Shown in pieces: positions 6,912-14,004 of a stretch of 23,278 nucleotides of DNA. The notes beneath the pieces were generated by a model, which worked only from the letters and a program-made list of their open reading frames with translations, was not told the origin of the DNA and ran no database searches. The DNA comes from Candidatus Latescibacterota bacterium. GTDB lineage: Bacteria; JAAXHH01; JACQVL01. The stretch lies in NCBI GenBank assembly GCA_016209865.1, contig JACQVL010000188.1:1-23278 (forward strand), written 5' to 3'. Numbering within the stretch: the first letter of the stretch is position 1; every line of letters starts with the position of its first letter. The translations under genes and the position numbers were made by a program.

Positions 6912-6942
6912 GGGATACAATCCCCACATCATACGGTGGGGA
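6912..6942. repeat. Two overlapping, mutually exclusive dyads
   Basis: TCCCCAC (6921-6927) and GTGGGGA (6936-6942) form a perfect 7-bp stem. GGGAT (6912-6916) and ATCCC (6920-6924) form a perfect 5-bp stem that uses the same ATCCC bases, so only one can form at a time. The pair lies in the leader region between the activator gene and the cytochrome operon. It could be an RNA structure in the activator transcript or a protein site; its function is not known. Confidence 0.45.
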
Positions 6943-6968
6943 ATATCACAACGTCAGCGGGGAGACAC

Positions 6969-6981
6969 GGACATTTTGTCC
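6969..6981. promoter_or_regulatory. Putative activator-binding dyad, site 1
   Basis: GGACA-TTT-TGTCC is a perfect 13-bp dyad centred about 146 bp upstream of the predicted start of the cytochrome operon. This is a normal distance for an enhancer site of a sigma-54 activator. A near-identical dyad lies 71 bp further upstream. The assignment to the activator encoded at 7052-8440 is inference from sequence and position. Confidence 0.6.
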
Positions 6982-7039
6982 ATATCTTTCAGCGCTTCAT
7001 GGCATGATCTTACAGAGGTCCAATGAGATAGTCGAAGTA

Positions 7040-7052
7040 AGACATTATGTCC
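7040..7052. promoter_or_regulatory. Putative activator-binding dyad, site 2
   Basis: AGACATTATGTCC contains the perfect dyad GACAT-T-ATGTC and matches site 1 at 11 of 13 positions. It touches the stop codon of the activator gene and lies about 217 bp upstream of the predicted start of the cytochrome operon. Two similar spaced dyads are typical of enhancer sites for oligomeric sigma-54 activators. Confidence 0.55.
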
Positions 7053-8440
7053 TACTGGTTGACCTCCTCGTCAAGGGGGAGAGAAGGGGCCTCGCCGTTC
7101 CGGAGTCGCCGGTGTAAATGTCGTTCGCTGATGCCGAGGATGCGTGCGGCCTGGCGTTTATTCCCGCTGACCGCCTGCAAAACTTGCTCGATGTATTGAT
7201 CTTCGATTTGCCGGAGGGGTTGGAGAGAGCCATTCGGTTCCGTCTCACGGAGTCTGGACGCTGCGCGGAGGGTCTCGGGCAGATCCTGCGGCGCGATGAC
7301 ATCCCCTGCCGAGAGGATCATCGCGCGTTCGATCACGTTCTCCAGCTCCCGGACGTTTCCGGGCCAGGTGTACTGGCAGAGGAGGTGTATCGCGTCAGGG
7401 GAGATTCTCTTCTTGTTCTTGCCGGAGATCCGGGAATGTGCGGCGAAGTGGGCAGCCAGGAGCGGGATATCGTCTCTCCGGTCACGGAGCGGGGGGATGA
7501 CGATGGAGATCACGTTGAGCCGGTAGAACAGGTCTTCCCGGAACTTTCCCTGTGACACCAGCGCCTCAAGGTCCTTATTCGTCGAGGCCAGGACCCGGAC
7601 GTCCACCTGGATGTCCTTCGTACCCCCCAGACGCCGGAATGTTTTTGTTTCGATCACCCGGAGGAGCTTGGCCTGGATGGTGGGACTGATCTCCGTGATC
7701 TCATCCAGGAAGACCGTGCCCCCGGTGGCGACCTCGAACAGGCCGTGCTTCAGGCTGACCGCTCCAGTGTACGCGCCTCGCTCGTGTCCGAACAACTCGC
7801 TCTCCAACAGGTTCTCCTGCAACGACGTGCAGTCGATCACGACGAAGGGGGATTTTGCCCGGAGGCTGTTCGTGTGGATCGCCCGGGCGACGAGCTCTTT
7901 GCCAACTCCGCTCTCCCCCCGGATGAGGACGGTGGAGTCCGTCATGGCCACCTTACCGATCATGTCCAGGACGGTCTGCAGTGCCGGGCTGTGTCCGATG
8001 AACCCGAACGCCTGCCCGCACCCACAGCGCGAGAGCTCGTACTGCAGGGTGACATTTTGTCGAGTCAGCAGGCTCTTCTCATAGGCTTTTCGAACCGTGA
8101 CCTCGACCTGATCCAGCTCACAGGGTTTGGTCAGGTAGTCATACGCGCCGCTCTTCATCGCGGCGATCGCATTCTCCACCGTCCCGTGCCCAGTGAGCAT
8201 GACGACCTCGGTTGCCGGCGCCCGTTCCCTTACGGTTTGCAGGACCGCCAGGCCATCCATACCGGGCATTTTGATGTCGAGCAGCACCACGTGAAGTCCA
8301 CCGCCATCGATCCGGGTGAGGGCTTCCTCCCCATCCGCCGCCGCTGTCACGTCGAACCCCATCTTGCGGAGTTCCTTGCTGATCACCGTGCGAAACATTT
8401 CGTCGTCATCGACGACGAGAAGATTGATCCGTTCACCCAC
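7052..8440 (-). CDS. NtrC/ZraR-family sigma-54 dependent response regulator
   Basis: A 462-residue activator. The receiver domain (1-120) has acidic residues 11-13, phospho-acceptor Asp55 (LLDIKMPGMDG), Thr83 and Lys105. The AAA+ domain has Walker A GESGVGKE (175-182), the sigma-54 contact loop GAYTGA (222-227, Tyr in place of the usual Phe), and Walker B FLDE (244-247). A Fis-type helix-turn-helix (NKRQAARILGISERHLHRR) closes the protein. A Cys139-Gly-Cys141 pair in the linker between receiver and AAA+ domain is unusual and might respond to metal or redox state. The GTG start at 8440 follows a G-rich ribosome binding site and overlaps the end of the kinase gene, so the two are co-translated. 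Four sigma-54 type promoters lie in this window and are its obvious candidate targets. Confidence 0.95.
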   Translation of the reverse strand: MGERINLLVVDDDEMFRTVISKELRKMGFDVTAAADGEEALTRIDGGGLHVVLLDIKMPGMDGLAVLQTVRERAPATEVVMLTGHGTVENAIAAMKSGAYDYLTKPCELDQVEVTVRKAYEKSLLTRQNVTLQYELSRCGCGQAFGFIGHSPALQTVLDMIGKVAMTDSTVLIRGESGVGKELVARAIHTNSLRAKSPFVVIDCTSLQENLLESELFGHERGAYTGAVSLKHGLFEVATGGTVFLDEITEISPTIQAKLLRVIETKTFRRLGGTKDIQVDVRVLASTNKDLEALVSQGKFREDLFYRLNVISIVIPPLRDRRDDIPLLAAHFAAHSRISGKNKKRISPDAIHLLCQYTWPGNVRELENVIERAMILSAGDVIAPQDLPETLRAASRLRETEPNGSLQPLRQIEDQYIEQVLQAVSGNKRQAARILGISERHLHRRLRNGEAPSLPLDEEVNQ

Positions 8441-10430
8441 GCGCGATCCCCCCTTCTGTGCTCATTTCGACAGGACTGTCGCTCTCATCCGCAGCGGAGG
8501 GAAACGTAGCGATGAACGTACTCCCGCCCCCCACACGGCTCGTGACCTCGATCGTGCCGCCATGGCGTCTGACGATACTCTCACAGATCGATAGTCCTAA
8601 CCCGGTCCCTTTGCCGACCGGTTTCGTGGTGAAGAATGGCTCGAAGATTCGTGGGAGGTGTTCCTCCGGAATCCCGCATCCGGTGTCCGTGACCGTGAGA
8701 TGTACCCTATCGTCGCTGGAGCGAGTCGTGACAGACACGGTTCCGGTTCCGTTGATCGCATCCAGACCGTTCAGGATGAGGTTCAAGAGGAGTTGCCCGA
8801 CCTGGGCTTTGTCCCCGCTGATCGAGGAGACCTCCTGATCGAGGTGGATCGTCACACGTTTCCCTTCGAGTTCTGCTTCATGATCGACCAGGGAGATAAC
8901 CTCCTGCGCCACGTCATTGATGTTGACCGACTCGAAGATGGGCGCGGCCTGGCGGGAGAAGCTCAGCAGCTTCTCGGCGGTTCGTTTGCACCGGTAGGTG
9001 GCCTTCCGGATGATCTCCAGGTATTCCGGGAGGTCATCCAACTCGCCAAGGTTTGTGGGGGTGACCCGGCGCTGGAGCCCTTCAACACAGGCCGCGATCG
9101 AGGCCATCGGGTTATTGATCTCGTGGGCGACGCCAGCGGCTAATCGTCCCAACGACGCGAGTTGTTCGGACCTGACAAGCTGGGCTTGTGCATCCCGCAG
9201 CTCCGTGAACGCCTGTTCCAACGCCGTGCGCTGTTCCTTGAGTGAAGCGGCCATGCTGTTGAATTGATGGGTCAGCCGTCCCAGCTCATCGCTCGTCTGG
9301 ACCGGAAGACGATGATCGAAGTCGCCGCTCGCGATGACCTCCGTCCCTCTGGTCAACTGGATGATCGGCCGGGTGAAATACCGGGTGACCCGGAACCCAA
9401 CCACGACGCCCACCCCGGCACTTACGAGAAGGAACGCGCCGAGGATCATCCTGAATGACGCGATTGACGCAAAGAGGACACGCCGGGGGATGCTATGAAA
9501 GATGACATAAAAGCGTTTCGGATCGATGGGGTCGTAGAGGAGCGGGACGTAGGCGATGATTTCGTCCCGGTTCTCCGTGAGGGTTCCGGAGCCGCCAGAC
9601 AGGATCGTCGACGCGATCGAGGCGGGATAATCGTAGTAGAGGGTATTATCTGGCTGAGTGGCCAGTAATTGTCGCCATTCCTTTTTCTTCCCCGGATGGT
9701 ACAGGTAGAACCCGTCCTGGTTGACCAACACGGTCTTTCCGCCCGGACTCATCGGAGTTTCGATGAGCCTCTTGAAGAAGTCCTGCGCGAACACATCCGT
9801 GATGAGGAGCCCGCGGCGGTCTCCTCCACTGTCGAAAACAGGGGTGACACAACTGAGGACGGGGATCAACTGCCCTGGCACCCCATCTGACTGAACCTCC
9901 CTGGGGATGAAGACGACTTCACCAGGGTGCAACCCATTCGCCTGGAAGAAGAAGTAAGGCTCACGGTGGGGATGGAGCCGTTCCTGAGGGACGATCACCG
10001 GCCGGACACCGTCCGAATTGATCTGCACCACGGTCGTCCCGGTTCCATCCATGTAACGGATCTGATAGTAGATCTTCTTATGCCATGAGAACACGAAGAA
10101 CGCCTCGTCGACCAACCGGCGCCACCGGGCTACTTCTTGTTCGTCCCCCTGTTCGGTTGCCTGCATGAAATACCGCAGGGGGACAGAATCCCTCAGGAAG
10201 AGAATATCCCCCCGCATTCCCGTCAGAAAATTTTCTGTCTTCTCCTTGACGACGGCGACATCATGGCTGACGTGGTCGACGCCAGAGGCTTCTAATGCCC
10301 GGCTGCTCGTGTAGATGGCATACGCCCCGATGAGCAGGAGGGGGACAACCGACAGCCCGACGAAGGCGCCAGTAAGCCGTGCCCGGATGTTCAACCGTGA
10401 GATGATGTCATTCAACCATCGACGCCACAT
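8433..10430 (-). CDS. Membrane sensor histidine kinase with periplasmic double-Cache-like domain
   Basis: About 665 residues. A first membrane segment (about 20-42) leads to a large periplasmic domain of some 275 residues, with a Cache-like pattern (YYQIRYMDGTG, VTPVFDSGGDRRGLLITDVF, TVLVNQDGFYLYHPG). A second membrane segment (about 325-350), a HAMP linker, a short coiled coil, HisKA with the phosphorylated His near 436 (AGVAHEINNPM) and HATPase (N box NLILNGLDAI, DTGCGIP, FEPFF, GKGTGLGLS) follow. This order is that of ZraS/NtrB-like kinases paired with sigma-54 activators. ATG 10430 is preferred to GTG 10439 because GAGGTG lies six bases ahead of it. The gene overlaps the activator gene and starts behind a -24/-12 promoter. 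Copper or another metal is a reasonable signal given the divergent efflux operon, but the ligand cannot be read from sequence. Confidence 0.93.
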   Translation of the reverse strand: MWRRWLNDIISRLNIRARLTGAFVGLSVVPLLLIGAYAIYTSSRALEASGVDHVSHDVAVVKEKTENFLTGMRGDILFLRDSVPLRYFMQATEQGDEQEVARWRRLVDEAFFVFSWHKKIYYQIRYMDGTGTTVVQINSDGVRPVIVPQERLHPHREPYFFFQANGLHPGEVVFIPREVQSDGVPGQLIPVLSCVTPVFDSGGDRRGLLITDVFAQDFFKRLIETPMSPGGKTVLVNQDGFYLYHPGKKKEWRQLLATQPDNTLYYDYPASIASTILSGGSGTLTENRDEIIAYVPLLYDPIDPKRFYVIFHSIPRRVLFASIASFRMILGAFLLVSAGVGVVVGFRVTRYFTRPIIQLTRGTEVIASGDFDHRLPVQTSDELGRLTHQFNSMAASLKEQRTALEQAFTELRDAQAQLVRSEQLASLGRLAAGVAHEINNPMASIAACVEGLQRRVTPTNLGELDDLPEYLEIIRKATYRCKRTAEKLLSFSRQAAPIFESVNINDVAQEVISLVDHEAELEGKRVTIHLDQEVSSISGDKAQVGQLLLNLILNGLDAINGTGTVSVTTRSSDDRVHLTVTDTGCGIPEEHLPRIFEPFFTTKPVGKGTGLGLSICESIVRRHGGTIEVTSRVGGGSTFIATFPSAADESDSPVEMSTEGGIARG

Positions 10431-10484
10431 CGCGCTCACCTCATCAGTCCCACGTTCGCAGTGACAGAGCTAAATATTTAAAAC

Positions 10485-10500
10485 AGCAAAGAGTGTGCCA
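10485..10500 (-). promoter_or_regulatory. Sigma-54 (-24/-12) promoter of the kinase-activator operon
   Basis: On the minus strand TGGCACA-CTCT-TTGCT matches the sigma-54 consensus with the correct ten-base GG/GC spacing. Transcription would begin near 10474, about 44 bases before the kinase ATG at 10430. It lies back to back with the promoter at 10522-10537, suggesting positive autoregulation as in the divergent zraP/zraSR arrangement. Confidence 0.78.
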
Positions 10501-10521
10501 TGACCCTGAGTTGAGGATGTC

Positions 10522-10537
10522 TGGCACGCATTTTGCT
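10522..10537 (+). promoter_or_regulatory. Sigma-54 (-24/-12) promoter of the copper-efflux operon
   Basis: TGGCACG-CATT-TTGCT is a perfect consensus match with the correct spacing. Transcription would start near 10548, about 57 bases before the ATG of the first gene. Only 21 bp separate it from the divergent promoter at 10485-10500. I see no dyad like those at 6969 and 7040 close by. Confidence 0.85.
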
Positions 10538-10604
10538 GCAATAAATCTCATGGAACAAACTTTGCATCCCGGTTGTTTTTTATCTGCGATGGATGGAGGT
10601 GTTC

Positions 10605-11024
10605 ATGGTCCGTAAGGTCTTTATCGTCCTGTTGCTGGTGTCCGTCTTCCTCCCGGCTTCATCCGTCTGCGCGTTCGCCCATGATTGTGGCACCGCAGAA
10701 CGCGACGTTGTCGCCAGTGGTCACTGCGGCGATCGACCGGAGCAGACGACTGCGCCTGGCCCTGACCAGGGCAGGACAGGGATCGTTTCCTTCTCCATGC
10801 CTGGTGCCTCGTGCTGCCCGAGCATGGAACCGAGTGAAGCGCGCCCTGCGGTCACGCTCACCTCAAGCCCTCTCGGGAATGACCAAAGCGCTCCGCCTGT
10901 CTGGCTCGTGCAGCGTATTGAAGCGAGTGTTCAGCCGTCGCACCCGATCTCGCTGAACGGTCTCGTTTCTTCCCTTCCTTCTCCTCGCCAGCTCTACTGC
11001 CTGTATTCCTCGTACCTGATCTGA
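10605..11024 (+). CDS. Small Cys-rich exported protein, first gene of the efflux operon
   Basis: A 139-residue protein I do not recognise. A clear signal peptide (MVRKVFIVLLLVSVFLPASS, cleavage likely after CAFA) precedes a mature part beginning HDCG. The mature part has five Cys (HDC, GHC, a SCCP pair, LYC near the C-terminus) plus His and Met, and is otherwise rich in Pro, Ser and Gly with little predicted structure. GGAGGTG five bases before ATG 10605 decides the start. It is the first gene after the consensus sigma-54 promoter and precedes cusC-, cusB- and cusA-like genes. I infer a periplasmic metal-binding or sensing accessory protein, comparable in position though not in sequence to ZraP or CusF. 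Function is not shown. Confidence 0.75.
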   Translation: MVRKVFIVLLLVSVFLPASSVCAFAHDCGTAERDVVASGHCGDRPEQTTAPGPDQGRTGIVSFSMPGASCCPSMEPSEARPAVTLTSSPLGNDQSAPPVWLVQRIEASVQPSHPISLNGLVSSLPSPRQLYCLYSSYLI

Positions 11025-11100
11025 TCGTCCTTCGATCGCTCACGGTCCCGTGGCCGTGTACCGTTGCTGACCGTCTGATTTCTCCTTAAAATCATCAGAG

Positions 11101-11213
11101 CCTAACCCCCGGCCCCTTCCTGGGCAGATGGGCAGTAGGCAGATAGGCAGTGGGGTGACTGCCCACTGCCCATTGCCCACCTGCCTGGTCGGGAATGGGG
11201 TCGGGGGGTTAGG
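11101..11213. repeat. Long imperfect inverted repeat built of simple motifs
   Basis: Arms of about 50 bases begin CCTAACCCCC at the left and end GGGGGGTTAGG at the right. Inside are iterated GGCAGT/GGGCAG units on the left and their complements (ACTGCCC, TTGCCC) on the right. The bases 11101-11120 are identical to 17250-17269 at the end of the cusA-like gene. The element fills the gap between the Cys-rich gene and the cusC-like gene and could form a long RNA hairpin within the operon transcript. Confidence 0.8.
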
Positions 11214-11233
11214 AAGATTCATGAGGTCTCTGT

Positions 11234-12505
11234 ATGACACGTATCCCCCTGCTCTGTGCTATGACACTCTGGATGACCGTCTTCGGGCTGCACATCGACG
11301 CACACGCCCAGCACCCGGATGAGCCGACTGTCACCCTCCGCGACCTGCTGACCGAGGCGCGTCAACGCAACCCGGACATCCGGGCAGCCCGCGCTCGCGT
11401 GAACGCGGCGCAATACCGGGTTCCCCAGGCGGGCGCGCTTCCCAACCCGTCTGTGATGTACGAACTGAATAACATCGGGCTGTCGAGCTTCTCCATCGGC
11501 CGGACGGATATGAGCATGACCGGGCTGTCGTTCGTCCAGGCCATCCCGTTCCCCGGCAAACGCGGGCTGCGGACGCAGGTCGCGGCAACCGATGTGCAGA
11601 TCAACGAAGCGAGCGCTACGGCAACCGAATTCGACGCGCTCTCTCAGCTCAAAGTCGCCTATTACGACCTCTACCTGATCCACCAATCGCTCATCATCGT
11701 GGACAAGAACCGGGAACTGCTGATGACGTTCGCGCGAACAGCCGAGGCGCGGTACGCGGTCGGCACCGGCATCCAGCAGGATGTGCTCAAGGCGCAGGTG
11801 GAGATTTCCCGACTGATCGAGCGCCGCAAGCGTCTGGAGCAACGTCAGCAAGCGGTGGAGGCGAGGATCAACAGCCTGCTCGCCCGCCCCTCGACGACCC
11901 CGGTCGGCCGTCCGGCCGAGGTGACCCGGACTCCGCTTCAGTCTACGCTGGACGACCTGATCACGATGGTCGACCGCCAGGCCCCCCGTGTACGGACGCA
12001 AGACCGTATGATCGAGCGCCAGCAGACGGGAGTCGCATTGGCGAAACGAGACTATTACCCCGACTTCGACGTGAGCGCCAGTTGGCTCACGCGCGGCGGG
12101 CTGCCGGACATGTACCAGGTCCGCGTCGGTGTGGAGCTGCCGCTCTATTACCGGCGGAAGCAGCGGAATATGGTGGCAGAGACCCAGGCGATGGTGGCGG
12201 AAGCGCAGGCGGAACGAGACGCGACTAAACAGATGTTCTTAGCCGAGGTCCGGGACCAGTACGCGATGGCCCAGACTGCCAACGAGCAGGCCGACCTGTA
12301 TGAGCAGGCGATCATCCCGCAGGCGACGCTGTCGTTAGAGTCGGCGGTCGCGGGCTATGAAGTGGGAAAGGTGGATTTTCTCACGTTGCTCGACAACCTG
12401 ATGTCGCTGTTAGAGGACGAGCTGAGTTATTACGAGAAAGTCGTCGAGCACCAGCAGGCGCTCGCCCGGCTGGAACCGCTGGTCGGGGCGACGTTGGTGG
12501 AGTGA
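11234..12505 (+). CDS. cusC: TolC-family outer-membrane efflux protein, CusC/CzcC-like
   Basis: A 423-residue outer membrane factor with a signal peptide (cleavage near AHA-QH, residue 25). Two repeated outer-membrane-efflux domains follow: the first has RNPDIRAARARVNAAQ and a barrel hairpin around ALPNPSVMYELNN; the second has AKRDYYPDFDVSAS, a GLPDMYQVRVGVELPLYYR strand and a long coiled coil ending GYEVGKVDFLTLLDN. It should trimerise and form the exit duct of the CusCBA efflux pump. There is no N-terminal lipidation Cys of the kind found in E. coli CusC. A GAGGT motif lies about eight bases before the ATG. It is flanked by repeat elements on both sides. The family is certain; copper specificity rests on the CusA- and CusB-like partners. 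Confidence 0.92.
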   Translation: MTRIPLLCAMTLWMTVFGLHIDAHAQHPDEPTVTLRDLLTEARQRNPDIRAARARVNAAQYRVPQAGALPNPSVMYELNNIGLSSFSIGRTDMSMTGLSFVQAIPFPGKRGLRTQVAATDVQINEASATATEFDALSQLKVAYYDLYLIHQSLIIVDKNRELLMTFARTAEARYAVGTGIQQDVLKAQVEISRLIERRKRLEQRQQAVEARINSLLARPSTTPVGRPAEVTRTPLQSTLDDLITMVDRQAPRVRTQDRMIERQQTGVALAKRDYYPDFDVSASWLTRGGLPDMYQVRVGVELPLYYRRKQRNMVAETQAMVAEAQAERDATKQMFLAEVRDQYAMAQTANEQADLYEQAIIPQATLSLESAVAGYEVGKVDFLTLLDNLMSLLEDELSYYEKVVEHQQALARLEPLVGATLVE

Positions 12506-12517
12506 GGGGATAAGGAT

Positions 12518-12598
12518 GAATGGGAGAGTGGGGGAATGGGAGAAAAAGAAGCGATCGCTCCCACTCGCTCACTCCCCCACTCCCCCATTCTCCCATTC
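12518..12598. repeat. Inverted repeat of GGGAG/CTCCC simple motifs
   Basis: The left arm starts GAATGGGAGAGTGGGGGAAT and the right arm ends with its near-complement (CCCCCATTCTCCCATTC). The perfect palindrome AGCGATCGCT lies in the loop region (12550-12559). The element fills the gap between the cusC- and cusB-like genes. It stays open in the cusB frame and would add a spurious 37-residue N-terminus if the start were placed at 12520. Confidence 0.8.
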
Positions 12599-12630
12599 TT
12601 TCTCTGTCCTTTATCACAGGAGCAGTCACT

Positions 12631-13974
12631 ATGAAGACGAAGCGCATTGTCGGTCTGGTGTTCGTGGCAGTGATTGTAGCTGCCGCCGGATACTTCCTCT
12701 ACGCCCGTAACCAGGGGAAGGTGGATTATACGGAACACGCCGCAGCCGGTGCGGATACAACAGCCATGACGGGGCATGAGGGGCACGACATGGCGAAGAT
12801 GGAAGAGCAGAAGCCGGGCGGGCCGAAGAAAATCCTCTACTACCGCGACCCGATGCACCCTGCGTATACTTCCCCGAAGCCAGGGACAGCGCCCGATTGC
12901 GGGATGGACCTCGTCCCGGTCTACGAAGGCGAGGAAGCGGTGACCGTCACTGTACCCGGACTGGCGACCGTGACCATCAGCCCGGAGCGGCAGCAGTTGA
13001 TCGGAGTCAAGACTGAAGTTGTCACACGGCAGACATTGGACAAAACGCTTCGCACCGTAGGCCGTGTGGATTACGACGAACGCCGGCTCGCTCATATCCA
13101 CACGAAGACCGAAGGCTGGATTCAGCACCTACACGTCGATTACACCGGCCAGCTCGTCCAGAAGGGACAACCGCTCCTGACGATCTACAGTCCGGAGTTG
13201 GTCGCCACCCAGGAGGAATACCTCCTCGCTCTCAGGGGACGCCAGTCACTCACCAAGAGCCGGTTTACCGACGTGGCTGCGGGCTCGCAGTCCCTCGTCG
13301 AATCGGCACGACGGCGCTTGCAACTCTGGGACATTTCGGACGAACAGATCGCCCAGCTTGAGAAGGCCGGGAAACCCCAGACGATGATGACCCTCTACTC
13401 TCCAATCCAGGGGTTCGTCGTCGAGAAAATGGCGTTCGAGGGGAAGAAAGTCGACGGGAGTGAGGACCTGTACCTGATCGCGGACCTCTCCGCTGTCTGG
13501 GTGTACGCCGATATCTACGAGTACGAACTCCCGCTCATCAAGGTCGGACAACCCGCCTCCGTCACCCTCTCGTACGAGCCGGGTAAGATATTCACTGGGA
13601 AGGTCGTCTACATCTATCCGGCTCTCGATCCAATGACGCGGACGGCGAAAGTGCGAGTGGAGTTTGCCAATCCGGGCTGGACGTTGAAACCCCAGATGTA
13701 CGCGAACATCGAGATCAAGACCGGGCAGGGGGAAGGCCTGGTCGTCCCGGACGGGGCGGTGCTCGACTCGGGCACGCGGCAGATCGTGTTCGTGGACAAA
13801 GGGGGCGGCCGGTTCGAGCCACGTGAGGTCAAAGTGGGACTACACCTCACCGGAGCCTATGAGATTCGCGCCGGTCTTCAGGAAGGGGAACGGGTCATCA
13901 CGAGCGCGAATTTCTTGATCGACTCGGAGAGCCAGCTCAAGGCGGCCATCGGGCAGATGGGGATGAAACATTAA
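12631..13974 (+). CDS. cusB: CusB-like periplasmic adaptor of copper/silver efflux, with heavy-metal-binding domain
   Basis: A 447-residue membrane fusion protein. A membrane anchor or signal (about 5-24) is followed by a His/Met-rich stretch (GHEGHDMAKM). The heavy-metal-binding domain typical of CusB-type adaptors comes next (YYRDPMHPAYTSPKPG, then APDCGMDLVPVYE). Lipoyl/hairpin domains (TEGWIQHLHVDYTGQLVQKG; GFVVEKMAFEGKKV), a beta-barrel and a membrane-proximal domain (GEGLVVPDGAVLDSG) complete the fold. It should bridge the CusA-like pump and the CusC-like duct and deliver Cu(I)/Ag(I). ATG 12631 with AGGAG eight bases upstream is chosen; a longer reading would translate the intergenic repeat. 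The next gene starts 30 bp after the stop. Confidence 0.93.
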   Translation: MKTKRIVGLVFVAVIVAAAGYFLYARNQGKVDYTEHAAAGADTTAMTGHEGHDMAKMEEQKPGGPKKILYYRDPMHPAYTSPKPGTAPDCGMDLVPVYEGEEAVTVTVPGLATVTISPERQQLIGVKTEVVTRQTLDKTLRTVGRVDYDERRLAHIHTKTEGWIQHLHVDYTGQLVQKGQPLLTIYSPELVATQEEYLLALRGRQSLTKSRFTDVAAGSQSLVESARRRLQLWDISDEQIAQLEKAGKPQTMMTLYSPIQGFVVEKMAFEGKKVDGSEDLYLIADLSAVWVYADIYEYELPLIKVGQPASVTLSYEPGKIFTGKVVYIYPALDPMTRTAKVRVEFANPGWTLKPQMYANIEIKTGQGEGLVVPDGAVLDSGTRQIVFVDKGGGRFEPREVKVGLHLTGAYEIRAGLQEGERVITSANFLIDSESQLKAAIGQMGMKH

Positions 13975-13978
13975 CAAC

Positions 13979-13994
13979 GTTAACACGTTCGAAC
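13979..13994. repeat. Two-unit 8-bp GTTNNAAC-type repeat between cusB and cusA
   Basis: GTTAACAC and GTTCGAAC keep the same 8-bp period and GTT..AAC pattern as the five-unit array at 855-894. Its end overlaps the start of the GAGG ribosome binding site of the cusA-like gene. Confidence 0.55.
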
Positions 13995-14004
13995 GAGGTT
14001 TATT

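Noticed and set aside
7000-7014. TGGCATGATCTTACA as a plus-strand sigma-54 promoter
   Set aside because: The -12 box lacks the GC, and no plus-strand gene follows.
10702-10714. Dyad GCGAC-GTT-GTCGC as an activator site for the efflux operon
   Set aside because: It lies inside the Cys-rich coding region downstream of the promoter and does not match the GGACAT..TGTCC sites.
11101-11213. Inverted repeat as an insertion sequence or MITE
   Set aside because: No transposase, no target-site duplication seen at the ends, and the arms are made of iterated simple motifs.
12551-12558. GCGATCGC as a cyanobacterial HIP1 element
   Set aside because: A single copy in the loop of a simple-sequence palindrome; nothing else in the window points to cyanobacteria.
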